NCBI GenBank assembly: GCA_007128525.1
Contig: SKXG01000003.1
Coordinates: 1-11,360, forward strand
Direction: 5' to 3'
DNA length: 11,360 bases
From: Pseudomonadales bacterium
GTDB taxonomy: Bacteria; Pseudomonadota; Gammaproteobacteria; Pseudomonadales; Azotimanducaceae
Shown: in pieces, positions 1 to 6,041 of the stretch
Position numbering within the stretch: the first letter of the stretch is position 1
Layout: the number at the start of each line of letters is the position of its first letter
Notes under the pieces: generated by a model
The model's database searches: none
What the model was told of the DNA's origin: nothing
The model's input: the letters and a program-made list of their open reading frames with translations, nothing else
Program-made: the position numbers and the translations under genes

Positions 1-671
1 AGAGCCCTGAGTATGTGCGCGAGCTGGTGCAGCATCATGTCGGCGGTTATCTGAAGATCGCACCTGAAGCCATCGGCGAAGGGCCGCTGAGCAAGATGAT
101 GAAGCCTGGCGTGGGGACGTACCATCGCTTCCGCGAGCTGTTTGATCGGTATTCGAAAGAAGCCGGCAAAGAGCAGTACCTGATACCCTATTTCATTGCG
201 GCGCATCCTGGCACCACGGATGAGGACATGCTGGAGCTGGCGCTTTGGCTGAAGGAGAACGGTTTTCGTGCGGATCAGGTACAGGCCTTTCTGCCGTCAC
301 CGATGGCGACCGCCACCGCCATGTACCATTCGGAAAAGAATCCGCTGCGCAAGGTGACGCGCGACAGCGAGTCTGTGGTGGTACCGCGCGGCCTGAAGCA
401 GCGCCGCCTGCACAAGGCCTTTCTACGTTACCACGACGCCGACAACTGGCCACTGTTGCGTGAAGCGCTGCAGCGCATGGGCCGGGCCGATCTGATTGGT
501 AACGGCAAGCGCCATCTGATTCCACGCTATCAGCCCGCGGGCACGGGTGGGCAACCGGAGGGGCGTCGCGGACCAGGCAAGAAAGGTCAGGCGCCGCAGA
601 AGTTCCGCACCCAGCACACCAGACCCTGGCGACGTTCGGGCAAGCGCAACAGCCCCGTACAGGGCGGCTGA
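1..671 (+). CDS. ygiQ: YgiQ family radical SAM protein, C-terminal part (5' end outside window)
   Basis: This is the C-terminal part of a YgiQ-type radical SAM protein, a widespread family of unknown substrate. The reading frame is open from base 3, with codons for Ser-Pro-Glu-Tyr before the GTG at 15, so that GTG is internal and the true start lies upstream. Diagnostic stretches are [45 protein letters not shown] and [15 protein letters not shown], which I recognise from YgiQ. The radical SAM cysteine motif would be upstream and is not visible. The part from about base 285 onward matches the C-terminal DUF3362 region of the family. The last ~50 residues form a Gly/Arg/Lys/Gln-rich basic tail, common in this family and probably disordered. 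The gene ends 10 bases before the convergent L,D-transpeptidase gene, with no room for a dedicated terminator. Family assignment is firm; cellular role is not known. Confidence 0.95.
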   Translation, partial: SPEYVRELVQHHVGGYLKIAPEAIGEGPLSKMMKPGVGTYHRFRELFDRYSKEAGKEQYLIPYFIAAHPGTTDEDMLELALWLKENGFRADQVQAFLPSPMATATAMYHSEKNPLRKVTRDSESVVVPRGLKQRRLHKAFLRYHDADNWPLLREALQRMGRADLIGNGKRHLIPRYQPAGTGGQPEGRRGPGKKGQAPQKFRTQHTRPWRRSGKRNSPVQGG

Positions 672-681
672 GCGGAATTGG

Positions 682-1245
682 TCAGGGCAGGATTTCGATC
701 AGCGTGCCGTCGCGCACCAGCTTCCAGATCTCATCCATCGCAGCATTGTCGTTGACGGCGACGCAGCCTTCGGTCCAGTCCTGACCTTCAAAATTCAGGC
801 GCTGTTGTTCCGTCTCGACGCTGTTCGGCAGGCCGTGAATCATGATATTGCCGCCAGGGTCCAAACCCTCTGCTTCGGCGCGCGCCACATCCTGCTCGTT
901 GGGGTATGAGATGCGGATGGAGCGATAGAAATTGCTGTTCGGGTTGCGCGTGTCCAGTGTGTAGACGCCCTCCGGAGTGCGATGGTCGCCGGACATGAAC
1001 TTGTGTCCTTCCGGGTCACCCCCCAGTGAGATTTCATACTCGCGGACGATACGGTCGCCATTGAGCAGAAACAGGCGTCGCTCGTTCTTGATTACCCGTA
1101 CCAGGTCGACCTCGGGCAGCATCTCGGCTTGTGCCGGCTGGCTCCAGCCAATCGTCGTCAGCATCACCAGTGCTGCCAGCGTGGCGAAGGTGCCGCCAAG
1201 CAGCAAGGATACGGGTCGGGTTGATCGTTTGAGTCGCGCAGTCAC
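682..1245 (-). CDS. L,D-transpeptidase (YkuD) domain protein, secreted, YafK/DpaA-like
   Basis: The protein has 187 residues from a GTG start. An AGGGA ribosome site lies 7 bases upstream of the GTG, and the GTG places a classic signal peptide at the N-terminus (basic RLKR, hydrophobic core, cleavage after Ala-Gln-Ala at about residue 40). The frame stays open upstream to 1413, but that extension does not look like protein and would bury the signal peptide. The YkuD catalytic signature is present: His137-Gly, then Trp-Thr-Glu-Gly-Cys161-Val-Ala-Val, with Cys161 the expected nucleophile. The block from GHKFMSGDHRTPEG to NIMIHGLP resembles the YafK/DpaA subgroup. Members act in the periplasm on peptidoglycan: classical ones cross-link meso-DAP stems or attach lipoprotein, while DpaA detaches lipoprotein. 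Which activity applies here cannot be read from sequence. The glycosylase gene lies 100 bases upstream on the same strand, across a repeat structure. Confidence 0.88.
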   Translation of the reverse strand: MTARLKRSTRPVSLLLGGTFATLAALVMLTTIGWSQPAQAEMLPEVDLVRVIKNERRLFLLNGDRIVREYEISLGGDPEGHKFMSGDHRTPEGVYTLDTRNPNSNFYRSIRISYPNEQDVARAEAEGLDPGGNIMIHGLPNSVETEQQRLNFEGQDWTEGCVAVNDNAAMDEIWKLVRDGTLIEILP

Positions 1246-1290
1246 CGGAACATCCCTGTCTCTGTGCGCCTGGTCAGCGCAATAATGTTG

Positions 1291-1341
1291 GCTCCTGTCG
1301 CCATATCGGCTGCCGCTCATGTTGGCTGCCGCTACAGGAGC
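1291..1341. repeat. Inverted repeat enclosing two tandem 16-bp direct repeats
   Basis: Perfect 8-bp arms GCTCCTGT (1291-1298) and ACAGGAGC (1334-1341) flank two adjacent 16-bp copies, CATATCGGCTGCCGCT (1302-1317) and CATGTTGGCTGCCGCT (1318-1333), which agree at 14 of 16 positions. The 9-mer ATGTTGGCT also recurs just outside the left arm at 1285-1293. The structure sits 4 bases past the glycosylase stop and 45 bases before the L,D-transpeptidase GTG. It could be an RNA hairpin at the 3' end of the upstream gene, an operator, or a chance local duplication. There is no strong T-tract after it on the minus strand. Confidence 0.6.
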
Positions 1342-1345
1342 TTCA

Positions 1346-1960
1346 CTAGACCTCAGTGTAGTCCAGAATCTCTCGCCAGGCTGCCAACTTGTCCGCAGGC
1401 CGCATAGCGGCATGAGCCGGGCTGGTTGAGGGCAGTTGGCGAATGGTCAGGTCCGGCCAGTGTATGGCCAGGACTTGCCGAAAACCCTGGCGCAACAAGC
1501 GCATCGCTGTTCCGCCATTGCAGATAATATGACCGATCGATGGATTGTCTTGCAAGAGGGTGTCAATCAGGTTGAAGCGCACACTGTCGCGTTCAATCGC
1601 GCTGTCCAGGCTGCCTGACCGCCGGCAGCTGCCGACGACATCCCACAGGGCGATGCCCTGTGCCTTGAGAATCTGCAGGCGCTCAGCGTATGGCCGCTCC
1701 GGCGCGGCGCCGAACAGGGCGCCCATAATTGGCCAGAACTGGTTGCGAGGATGGGCGTAATAGCAGGCTACCGACAGCGATGCGGCGCCCGGCATCGAAC
1801 CGAGAATCAGCAGCCGCGGCTGCGCCGGCAGCACTGGTGGCAGACCATGCAGCAGCATACGTCCGTCCAGGTTCCCGTTCCGGCTCTCGTTATGGCTCCG
1901 GTCCTGGTCTGCGCACTGGTCTCTGCCCGGCGCTGTCTTTCTGGCCGCCTTCCTGGTCAT
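1346..1960 (-). CDS. DNA-deoxyinosine (hypoxanthine) glycosylase, uracil-DNA glycosylase superfamily, family 6 type
   Basis: The protein has 204 residues from an ATG that overlaps the stop of the upstream Nudix gene (ATGA, 1957-1960). AGGA lies 9 bases upstream. The core begins at HGLPPVLPAQPRLLILGSMPG, followed by YYAHPRNQFW, GIALWDVVGSC, a CNGGTA strand and the C-terminal STSPAHA motif. These match the hypoxanthine-DNA glycosylase branch (family 6) of the uracil-DNA glycosylase superfamily. Such enzymes remove deaminated adenine (hypoxanthine) from DNA, leaving an abasic site for base-excision repair. The first 34 residues are charged and low in complexity and I do not recognise them. Known members start close to the GLPP motif, so the in-frame ATG at 1858 is a serious alternative start (170 residues) with a weaker GGACGG ribosome site. 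Overlap with the Nudix gene suggests translational coupling. Confidence 0.85.
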   Translation of the reverse strand: MTRKAARKTAPGRDQCADQDRSHNESRNGNLDGRMLLHGLPPVLPAQPRLLILGSMPGAASLSVACYYAHPRNQFWPIMGALFGAAPERPYAERLQILKAQGIALWDVVGSCRRSGSLDSAIERDSVRFNLIDTLLQDNPSIGHIICNGGTAMRLLRQGFRQVLAIHWPDLTIRQLPSTSPAHAAMRPADKLAAWREILDYTEV

Positions 1961-2505
1961 GGCTTGTGGTCCTGCGCCAGTGTGGCGGGAAGCAGGCCGC
2001 AGGCGATGCCATCTTCGATCATCCATGGGGTGAATCGATCAGGTGCCTGACGGTACTCGCTGGCGAGCTGGTCGATGGTCAGCAGCCGTACGGCAGCCAC
2101 CTCATCGGGATCCGGATGTAGTGGCCCATCAAAACTGCCGCGAAAGCTCTGGGTCTCTTCGCGGTCGAGTATGCCCAGTGCCGGCAGCGCCTGGACCTGC
2201 CGCTTGGGTGACGCCAGTGCCTGCAGGGACACATCTGCGACCTGCAGCTCTTCGCGCAGGCCGCGCTGGGCTCCTGCCAGGAAGCACTCGCCGGGCTGCA
2301 GGTGCTCGCCGACACTGAAGTCCCAGCAATCTGGAAACAGGTCCTTGCCGGGTGCGCGCTGCTGCAGCCAAAGACGGCCATCGGAGTGGAACAGCCAGAC
2401 ATGGGCAGACCGGTGCCACCAGCCCTCACGGTGCACCTCGGAGCGCGGCTTGAGCCCCAGAGGCCGCCCCGCATCATCGAAGATTTCGAACAGTTCCTCC
2501 GACAT
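1957..2505 (-). CDS. Nudix hydrolase, IPP isomerase-like / YfcD-like
   Basis: The protein has 182 residues, beginning MSEELFEIFDD at 2505, where related Nudix proteins begin. The frame continues upstream to 2580, but that part is Arg/Ala-rich and unlike the family. No strong ribosome site precedes the chosen ATG. The fold markers are EIFDDAGRPLGLKPRSEVH, the strand RLWLQQRAPGKDLFPDCWDFSVGEHL, and a Nudix helix at about residues 66-89. The Nudix box is degenerate: E73, R81 and the metal-binding pair E85-E86 are kept, but the canonical RE is R81-G82 and the late Gly is Gln88. This pattern is typical of the isopentenyl-diphosphate-isomerase-like/YfcD branch, whose substrates are mostly unknown. 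IPP isomerase activity itself is unlikely, because I see no matching active-site cysteine motif. The stop overlaps the glycosylase start by 4 bases, so the two are probably co-translated. Confidence 0.85.
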   Translation of the reverse strand: MSEELFEIFDDAGRPLGLKPRSEVHREGWWHRSAHVWLFHSDGRLWLQQRAPGKDLFPDCWDFSVGEHLQPGECFLAGAQRGLREELQVADVSLQALASPKRQVQALPALGILDREETQSFRGSFDGPLHPDPDEVAAVRLLTIDQLASEYRQAPDRFTPWMIEDGIACGLLPATLAQDHKP

Positions 2506-2644
2506 AACGGCATCATCCGCAGGCCTGACCACGGCTGCAAGCGCTGCCCGACGCCGGATTCCCCTGAACGCTGATGCCAAGGTGAGATGTCCGGTCTGTG
2601 ATCCAGGGCGTGGCGACCTGCCAAACCCTCGACTAGTCTTGAAA

Positions 2645-2670
2645 GGGCACGGTGCTGTTTGTGCCGTCCC
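2645..2670 (+). promoter_or_regulatory. Imperfect stem-loop in the region between the divergent Nudix and barrel genes
   Basis: GGG(C)ACGG at 2645-2652 pairs with CCGTCCC at 2664-2670, giving 7 base pairs with one bulged C and an 11-base loop. An alternative pairing, GGCAC with GTGCC, is also possible. It lies 59 bases before the barrel gene in the 224-base region 2506-2729, which carries no other gene that I can support. It could be part of an mRNA leader or an operator. I found no convincing -35/-10 pair on either strand here, although TTGAAA at 2639-2644 resembles a -35 box. Confidence 0.25.
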
Positions 2671-2717
2671 ACCTGTATTTGCCCTATTTGAACCTGGCTG
2701 CCAATCCGGCCGCCCTG

Positions 2718-2723
2718 TAAGGA
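2718..2723 (+). promoter_or_regulatory. Ribosome binding site TAAGGA of the barrel gene
   Basis: TAAGGA stands 6 bases before the ATG at 2730, which is near-ideal spacing. It fixes this start and therefore the 20-residue signal peptide. Confidence 0.8.
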
Positions 2724-2729
2724 ATACTC

Positions 2730-4133
2730 ATGGACGCAAGATCTGTGTTTGCCGGCCTTCTGGCCTTTACCATGCTGGCCGCACAGGCTGGCCCTGCCAG
2801 CCAGCCCAGTGGCGCCCAGCTCACGCAGCCGGGTACCGGCTTCGGACGCTTCGAACGCTATCCCACGGGGAACCCGGCTTCCCCGGCCGCCTCGGAGCCG
2901 GGCATCAGCTTTGGCCTGTTGAGCAGCTTTGGCGGCGGCCTGGAAGTGGGCGCCGCGGAAGACTTCGACTCCCGGATAGACGACATCATTGATGCGTTCG
3001 AGGAGCTGGAACAGGAACTGGCGTTCCTGACGCCCGGCATGATGACGGCGGTCGAGATCAACGATCTGATCGATCGCATCAACGGCTTTGAGACCCAGGC
3101 CAACACCCTGGTCGCCGATCTGGCGGAAGACGGCTATTTCAAGTTCAATGCCGGCCTGATCGGCCCCGGCGCACCGTTGAGTTTTGGAGCGCTTGGCGTT
3201 GGTGGTGTCGTCACCCTGAGCTACGACGGGTTCGCTGAGTTTCGGGCCGGTCTTGTGGCCACCGACGATGCCTTCAGTTTTGGGTTACAGGATGTCATCT
3301 ATCAGCCGGGCCAGAGTTTTGATGTTGTCGATGACAATGATCGCCTCGTTGTCGTGATTGATGGCGAGGAATTCGAGTTTCGGGCATCAGAAAACGCTGG
3401 TGTCGCCATTCAAGGCGCGGTGGTGGGTCGCGTCAGTGGCGGGTATTCACGGCCGGTGTGGTCCAACAACCTCGGTCTGCTCTATGCCGGTGGTCAGCTG
3501 CACATGTATCGCGTTACGACGGCGCGCGTCGGGCGCCTGCTGGACGATGACGAAAGCGCCATCGATGAGGCCGATGATGTGCTGGATGAGAATCAACGCA
3601 AGAGCAATGGCTTCGGCATCGACGCCGGACTGCTGTGGGTGGCGGATGCTTACCAGCTTGGGCTGACACTGCGCAATTTGAACGAGCCCTCGTTCAGTTA
3701 TCCAGATGCCTGCAACGGTGGTGATGAACAGACCTGTGCGTTCTACACGGCGAATCCAGGCGCTGCGCGCAATGGCAGCAGCTGGACCATGGAGCGCCAG
3801 GCCACGGTCAGCGGCGCATTGCACAATGAAAGACAGACCTGGCTGCTGACGGCAGCGCTGGATCTGAATTCGGTCGTCGACAGCACCGGTGATGACTATC
3901 AGTGGCTGGCAGCCGGTTTGGCCTATCAGCCGCTGCGCGGCTGGGTGCCGAGCCCGAGGGTGGGATTGCGGCGCAATCTGGCCGGGGAAGAGCTGTCGTA
4001 TGTCAGCGTTGGCGTGAGCCTGTTCCGGATACTGCATATCGACTATTCGCAGGCCCTCGACTCAACGCGCTTTGACGGCGACAGCATTCCGCGCGCCATG
4101 CAGCTCAATGCCGGGTTGTACTTCGAGTTCTAA
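2730..4133 (+). CDS. Outer-membrane beta-barrel protein, TraF_2-like (often labelled 'conjugal transfer protein TraF')
   Basis: This 467-residue exported protein has a signal peptide ending Ala-Gln-Ala at about residue 20. After it come a short TGNPAS motif and a strand-like segment. An acidic helical stretch, probably coiled-coil, covers about residues 78-130 (DFDSRIDDIIDAFEELEQEL and beyond). The rest is alternating beta-strand sequence ending Tyr-Phe-Glu-Phe, the aromatic C-terminus recognised by outer-membrane assembly machinery. The NPA-like motif, helical insert and barrel order resemble PF13729 (TraF_2). That family is named after plasmid transfer but is common on chromosomes with no conjugation genes, and none are seen here. 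An acidic loop around residues 270-290 (DDDESAIDEADD) could bind metal or simply be exposed. One Cys pair (CNGGDEQTC) may form a disulfide in an extracellular loop. The gene stands alone on the plus strand, with an excellent ribosome site and hairpins after it. Function is unknown. Confidence 0.72.
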   Translation: MDARSVFAGLLAFTMLAAQAGPASQPSGAQLTQPGTGFGRFERYPTGNPASPAASEPGISFGLLSSFGGGLEVGAAEDFDSRIDDIIDAFEELEQELAFLTPGMMTAVEINDLIDRINGFETQANTLVADLAEDGYFKFNAGLIGPGAPLSFGALGVGGVVTLSYDGFAEFRAGLVATDDAFSFGLQDVIYQPGQSFDVVDDNDRLVVVIDGEEFEFRASENAGVAIQGAVVGRVSGGYSRPVWSNNLGLLYAGGQLHMYRVTTARVGRLLDDDESAIDEADDVLDENQRKSNGFGIDAGLLWVADAYQLGLTLRNLNEPSFSYPDACNGGDEQTCAFYTANPGAARNGSSWTMERQATVSGALHNERQTWLLTAALDLNSVVDSTGDDYQWLAAGLAYQPLRGWVPSPRVGLRRNLAGEELSYVSVGVSLFRILHIDYSQALDSTRFDGDSIPRAMQLNAGLYFEF

Positions 4134-4155
4134 AGCGCGGCTGGCCTGAGGAAAC

Positions 4156-4188
4156 CACGGCCCGGCTGCCCGGTGCAGTCGGGCCGTG
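4156..4188 (+). terminator. Strong hairpin downstream of the barrel gene
   Basis: CACGGCCCG (4156-4164) pairs perfectly with CGGGCCGTG (4180-4188). The stem continues inward through one G-U pair and CTGC/GCAG, so 14 pairs close a 5-base CCGGT loop. It starts 22 bases after the barrel stop and is followed by TTCGCCTT, a poor U-tract. It is probably the terminator of the plus-strand gene. Confidence 0.6.
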
Positions 4189-4194
4189 TTCGCC

Positions 4195-4224
4195 TTAACA
4201 GGCCGTTTTTCAACGGCCTGTTAA
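4195..4224 (-). terminator. Perfect 13-bp hairpin at the 3' end of the MFS operon
   Basis: TTAACAGGCCGTT (4195-4207) and AACGGCCTGTTAA (4212-4224) are exact reverse complements around a 4-base loop. Read as minus-strand RNA the loop is GAAA, a stable GNRA tetraloop; read as plus-strand RNA it is UUUC. The TAA stop of the MFS gene (4221-4223) lies inside the stem. No U-tract follows on either strand, so it may act as a terminator together with the neighbouring hairpin or as a 3'-end stabiliser. Confidence 0.55.
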
Positions 4225-5504
4225 TAGCGCAGAGAGCGTGGCTCCGGCACCGTACGGATTATGATGGCCAGGGCAATCAGCTGCAGTACGATGCAGGTGA
4301 TGAACAGCGCCTGGTACGACCCCATTGCGATCAGCCCACCCATGACCGGCCCAATGGTGCCAATCAGATTGACCGCAGTGCCGGATGCGGCCAGGCGCAG
4401 CGGAATGTCTTCCGTGCGCCCGAACTCCATCACCATGTTCTGACTGGCCTGGGCAAAGCCCCCTTGGGCGAGGCCCATAATGATGAAGAAAATAATCATC
4501 CCGCTCAGGTCGTGTGTAAACAGCAGCTGCACATGCGACAGTGTCCAGAGTGCCAGCGTCGCGATCATCACAATGCGATAGCCACGGCGATCTGCGAGCA
4601 GGCCCCAGAAAATGTTGGTGACGCTCGACGTGATCATCCAGACCGTGGTCAGCAGGCCAAGCGCGCTGCCTGAAATCTCCATCCGTGAGGCAGCGAACAG
4701 GATGTAGAAGGGCATCGCCATGCGCCCAAAGGACGCCAGCGCGCGGGCATAGAAGAACTTCGCGAATGCCGGGTCGTCACGCAACAGGCCGGGCAGCAGC
4801 CGCAGTGTGCCTTTGACCGATTCCTTTTGCTTGACCGTGACGGAGCCGGGTTCTTTGGTGGTGGCGAGTGCCAGCAGGCCGGCCATGCCGATGATGAAAG
4901 CCAGCGTGAATACGGTGGCATAGCCATCGCCGAACAGGTCCTGTTCAATGATGTAGGCGCCCGCGATATAAGAGACTGCAGCCGAGGAGAGGCCTGCAAG
5001 AAAATTGCGGATGCCGGTAACAACACCGCGTTTGTTAACCGGTATGACTTTGGCGCGCAGTGAGTTCTGTGTGACCTGATACATGCCCTGAAAGAAACCC
5101 ATCAGGGTCAGCATCAGGATCACGACATACAGCGTTGGTGTGGTTGCGAGCAGGAAGCCGGCCAGTGCCATGCCCAGGATCTGTAGTCGCATCAACACAC
5201 CGACGGTCAGCATGGTGCCCAGAATATGGGTGCGATGACCGATCATCGAGGCGCCGATCACGGGGCTGGCCACTGTGCCGGCAGCCTGCAGCGAGCGCGC
5301 CAGGCCGACCGCGAAGTCTGAGCCCGACAACGCGAACAGGTAGGCGGGCAGGAACGTCGGCGCCTGGACGAGACGGAAGCCGGTCTGACCGAACATGCCA
5401 TTGACCACCTGAGCGCTGACATTTCTTGTCAGGTGGCGATTTACAAAGGCATTGTATTCGGCCTGCGGATCATCTGAATCCGCAGGCGTCGGGGTTCGAT
5501 TCAT
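4221..5504 (-). CDS. MFS transporter
   Basis: This major facilitator superfamily protein has 427 residues with about 12 hydrophobic segments after a ~40-residue polar N-terminus. A recognisable loop-8/9 motif, WGLLADRRGYR, corresponds to the second-half motif A. The first-half motif A is degenerate (GASMIGHRTHILG), lacking the usual Asp-Arg pair. NSLRAKVIPVNKRGVVTGIRN matches the loop-4/5 region of the family. Members move small solutes across the inner membrane by proton coupling; neither substrate nor direction can be predicted. The ATG overlaps the TGA of the DUF1772 gene (ATGA, 5501-5504), indicating translational coupling. A GNRA-capped hairpin covers the stop codon. Confidence 0.88.
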   Translation of the reverse strand: MNRTPTPADSDDPQAEYNAFVNRHLTRNVSAQVVNGMFGQTGFRLVQAPTFLPAYLFALSGSDFAVGLARSLQAAGTVASPVIGASMIGHRTHILGTMLTVGVLMRLQILGMALAGFLLATTPTLYVVILMLTLMGFFQGMYQVTQNSLRAKVIPVNKRGVVTGIRNFLAGLSSAAVSYIAGAYIIEQDLFGDGYATVFTLAFIIGMAGLLALATTKEPGSVTVKQKESVKGTLRLLPGLLRDDPAFAKFFYARALASFGRMAMPFYILFAASRMEISGSALGLLTTVWMITSSVTNIFWGLLADRRGYRIVMIATLALWTLSHVQLLFTHDLSGMIIFFIIMGLAQGGFAQASQNMVMEFGRTEDIPLRLAASGTAVNLIGTIGPVMGGLIAMGSYQALFITCIVLQLIALAIIIRTVPEPRSLRY

Positions 5505-5947
5505 ACCGGCACAAGTGTTGCGTACAGGAACAGCGCTGAAGCCGTCAGACCCAACAGGCTGCGTACGTTGTTCAGCAGGCCCCAGCGCCTGAGCAGGAGG
5601 TTGGCGCGCGCCTCCTCGAGGTCCGGCCCTTCTTCGAGCAACTCACTGAGCAGTGGTGTAATGGCCAGAATGGTGAAGGGAATGATGGCGAACACCGCGA
5701 CGCTGCCCACAAACCAGATTGTGCGGTCGTCATAGGTCCACACGCCCAGTGAACTGATGGTGGCCACCAGGACCAGCGTGAACATCAACATGATGGCGCG
5801 GCGATAGCTGTGCGGAAACACCTGGGTCGCCAGCGTGGTGCCACAGGCCAGGCGTGCCGGATGCTCGACCAGGCTGGCATAGGCAGAGGCGCCGGTGTAC
5901 ATGGTGGTGCTCAACAGAGCGATGAACTGCAGAGTCTGTGCTGCCAT
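5501..5947 (-). CDS. DUF1772 (anthrone oxygenase-like) membrane protein
   Basis: A 148-residue membrane protein with four hydrophobic segments at about 5-25, 50-70, 78-100 and 128-147. The family marks are LVEHPAR at about residues 26-32 and the W-x-x-LNN-x-R pattern near residues 122-129, both typical of DUF1772. Some members of this family in fungi and actinobacteria are linked to anthrone oxidation, but bacterial members such as this one are mostly uncharacterised. An AGGAGG ribosome site stands 11 bases before the ATG, slightly far but strong. The stop overlaps the start of the following MFS gene by 4 bases, so the two proteins are probably made in fixed ratio and may work together. A weak hairpin separates the gene from the MFS gene upstream, 94 bases away. 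Confidence 0.8.
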   Translation of the reverse strand: MAAQTLQFIALLSTTMYTGASAYASLVEHPARLACGTTLATQVFPHSYRRAIMLMFTLVLVATISSLGVWTYDDRTIWFVGSVAVFAIIPFTILAITPLLSELLEEGPDLEEARANLLLRRWGLLNNVRSLLGLTASALFLYATLVPV

Positions 5948-6010
5948 CTTTTATCCGCCCTCCTCGGATATTGTCTCGGCTTTACCAGACAGCATACTAC
6001 AAAGGGCAAG

Positions 6011-6033
6011 GCCGGCCGGACGCGCTGGCCGGC
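6011..6033 (-). terminator. Weak hairpin after the upstream MFS gene
   Basis: GCCGGCC (6011-6017) and GGCCGGC (6027-6033) form a perfect 7-bp stem with a 9-base loop, 8 bases past the stop of the 6042-7202 gene. On the minus strand it is followed by CTTGCCCTTT, a broken U-tract. It may end or weaken transcription between the ABC-MFS block and the DUF1772-MFS pair. The high GC content makes chance palindromes common. Confidence 0.4.
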
Positions 6034-6041
6034 GGGCGGTG

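Noticed and set aside
1246..1413. N-terminal extension of the L,D-transpeptidase frame up to 1413
   Set aside because: It would overlap the glycosylase gene, read through the repeat structure and bury a good signal peptide; the GTG at 1245 has its own AGGGA site.
2075..2992. 305-codon plus-strand open frame opposite the Nudix gene and into the barrel gene
   Set aside because: The translation is Ser/Arg/Pro-rich with no family resemblance, and it is antisense to a clear Nudix protein; it is a product of high GC content.
3447..4037. 196-codon minus-strand open frame within the barrel gene
   Set aside because: It is a shadow of the barrel gene, which has a signal peptide, strong ribosome site and outer-membrane C-terminus.
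2730..4133. Conjugation locus suggested by the TraF-like name
   Set aside because: No relaxase, coupling protein or mating-pair genes occur in the window, and this family is common on chromosomes without them.
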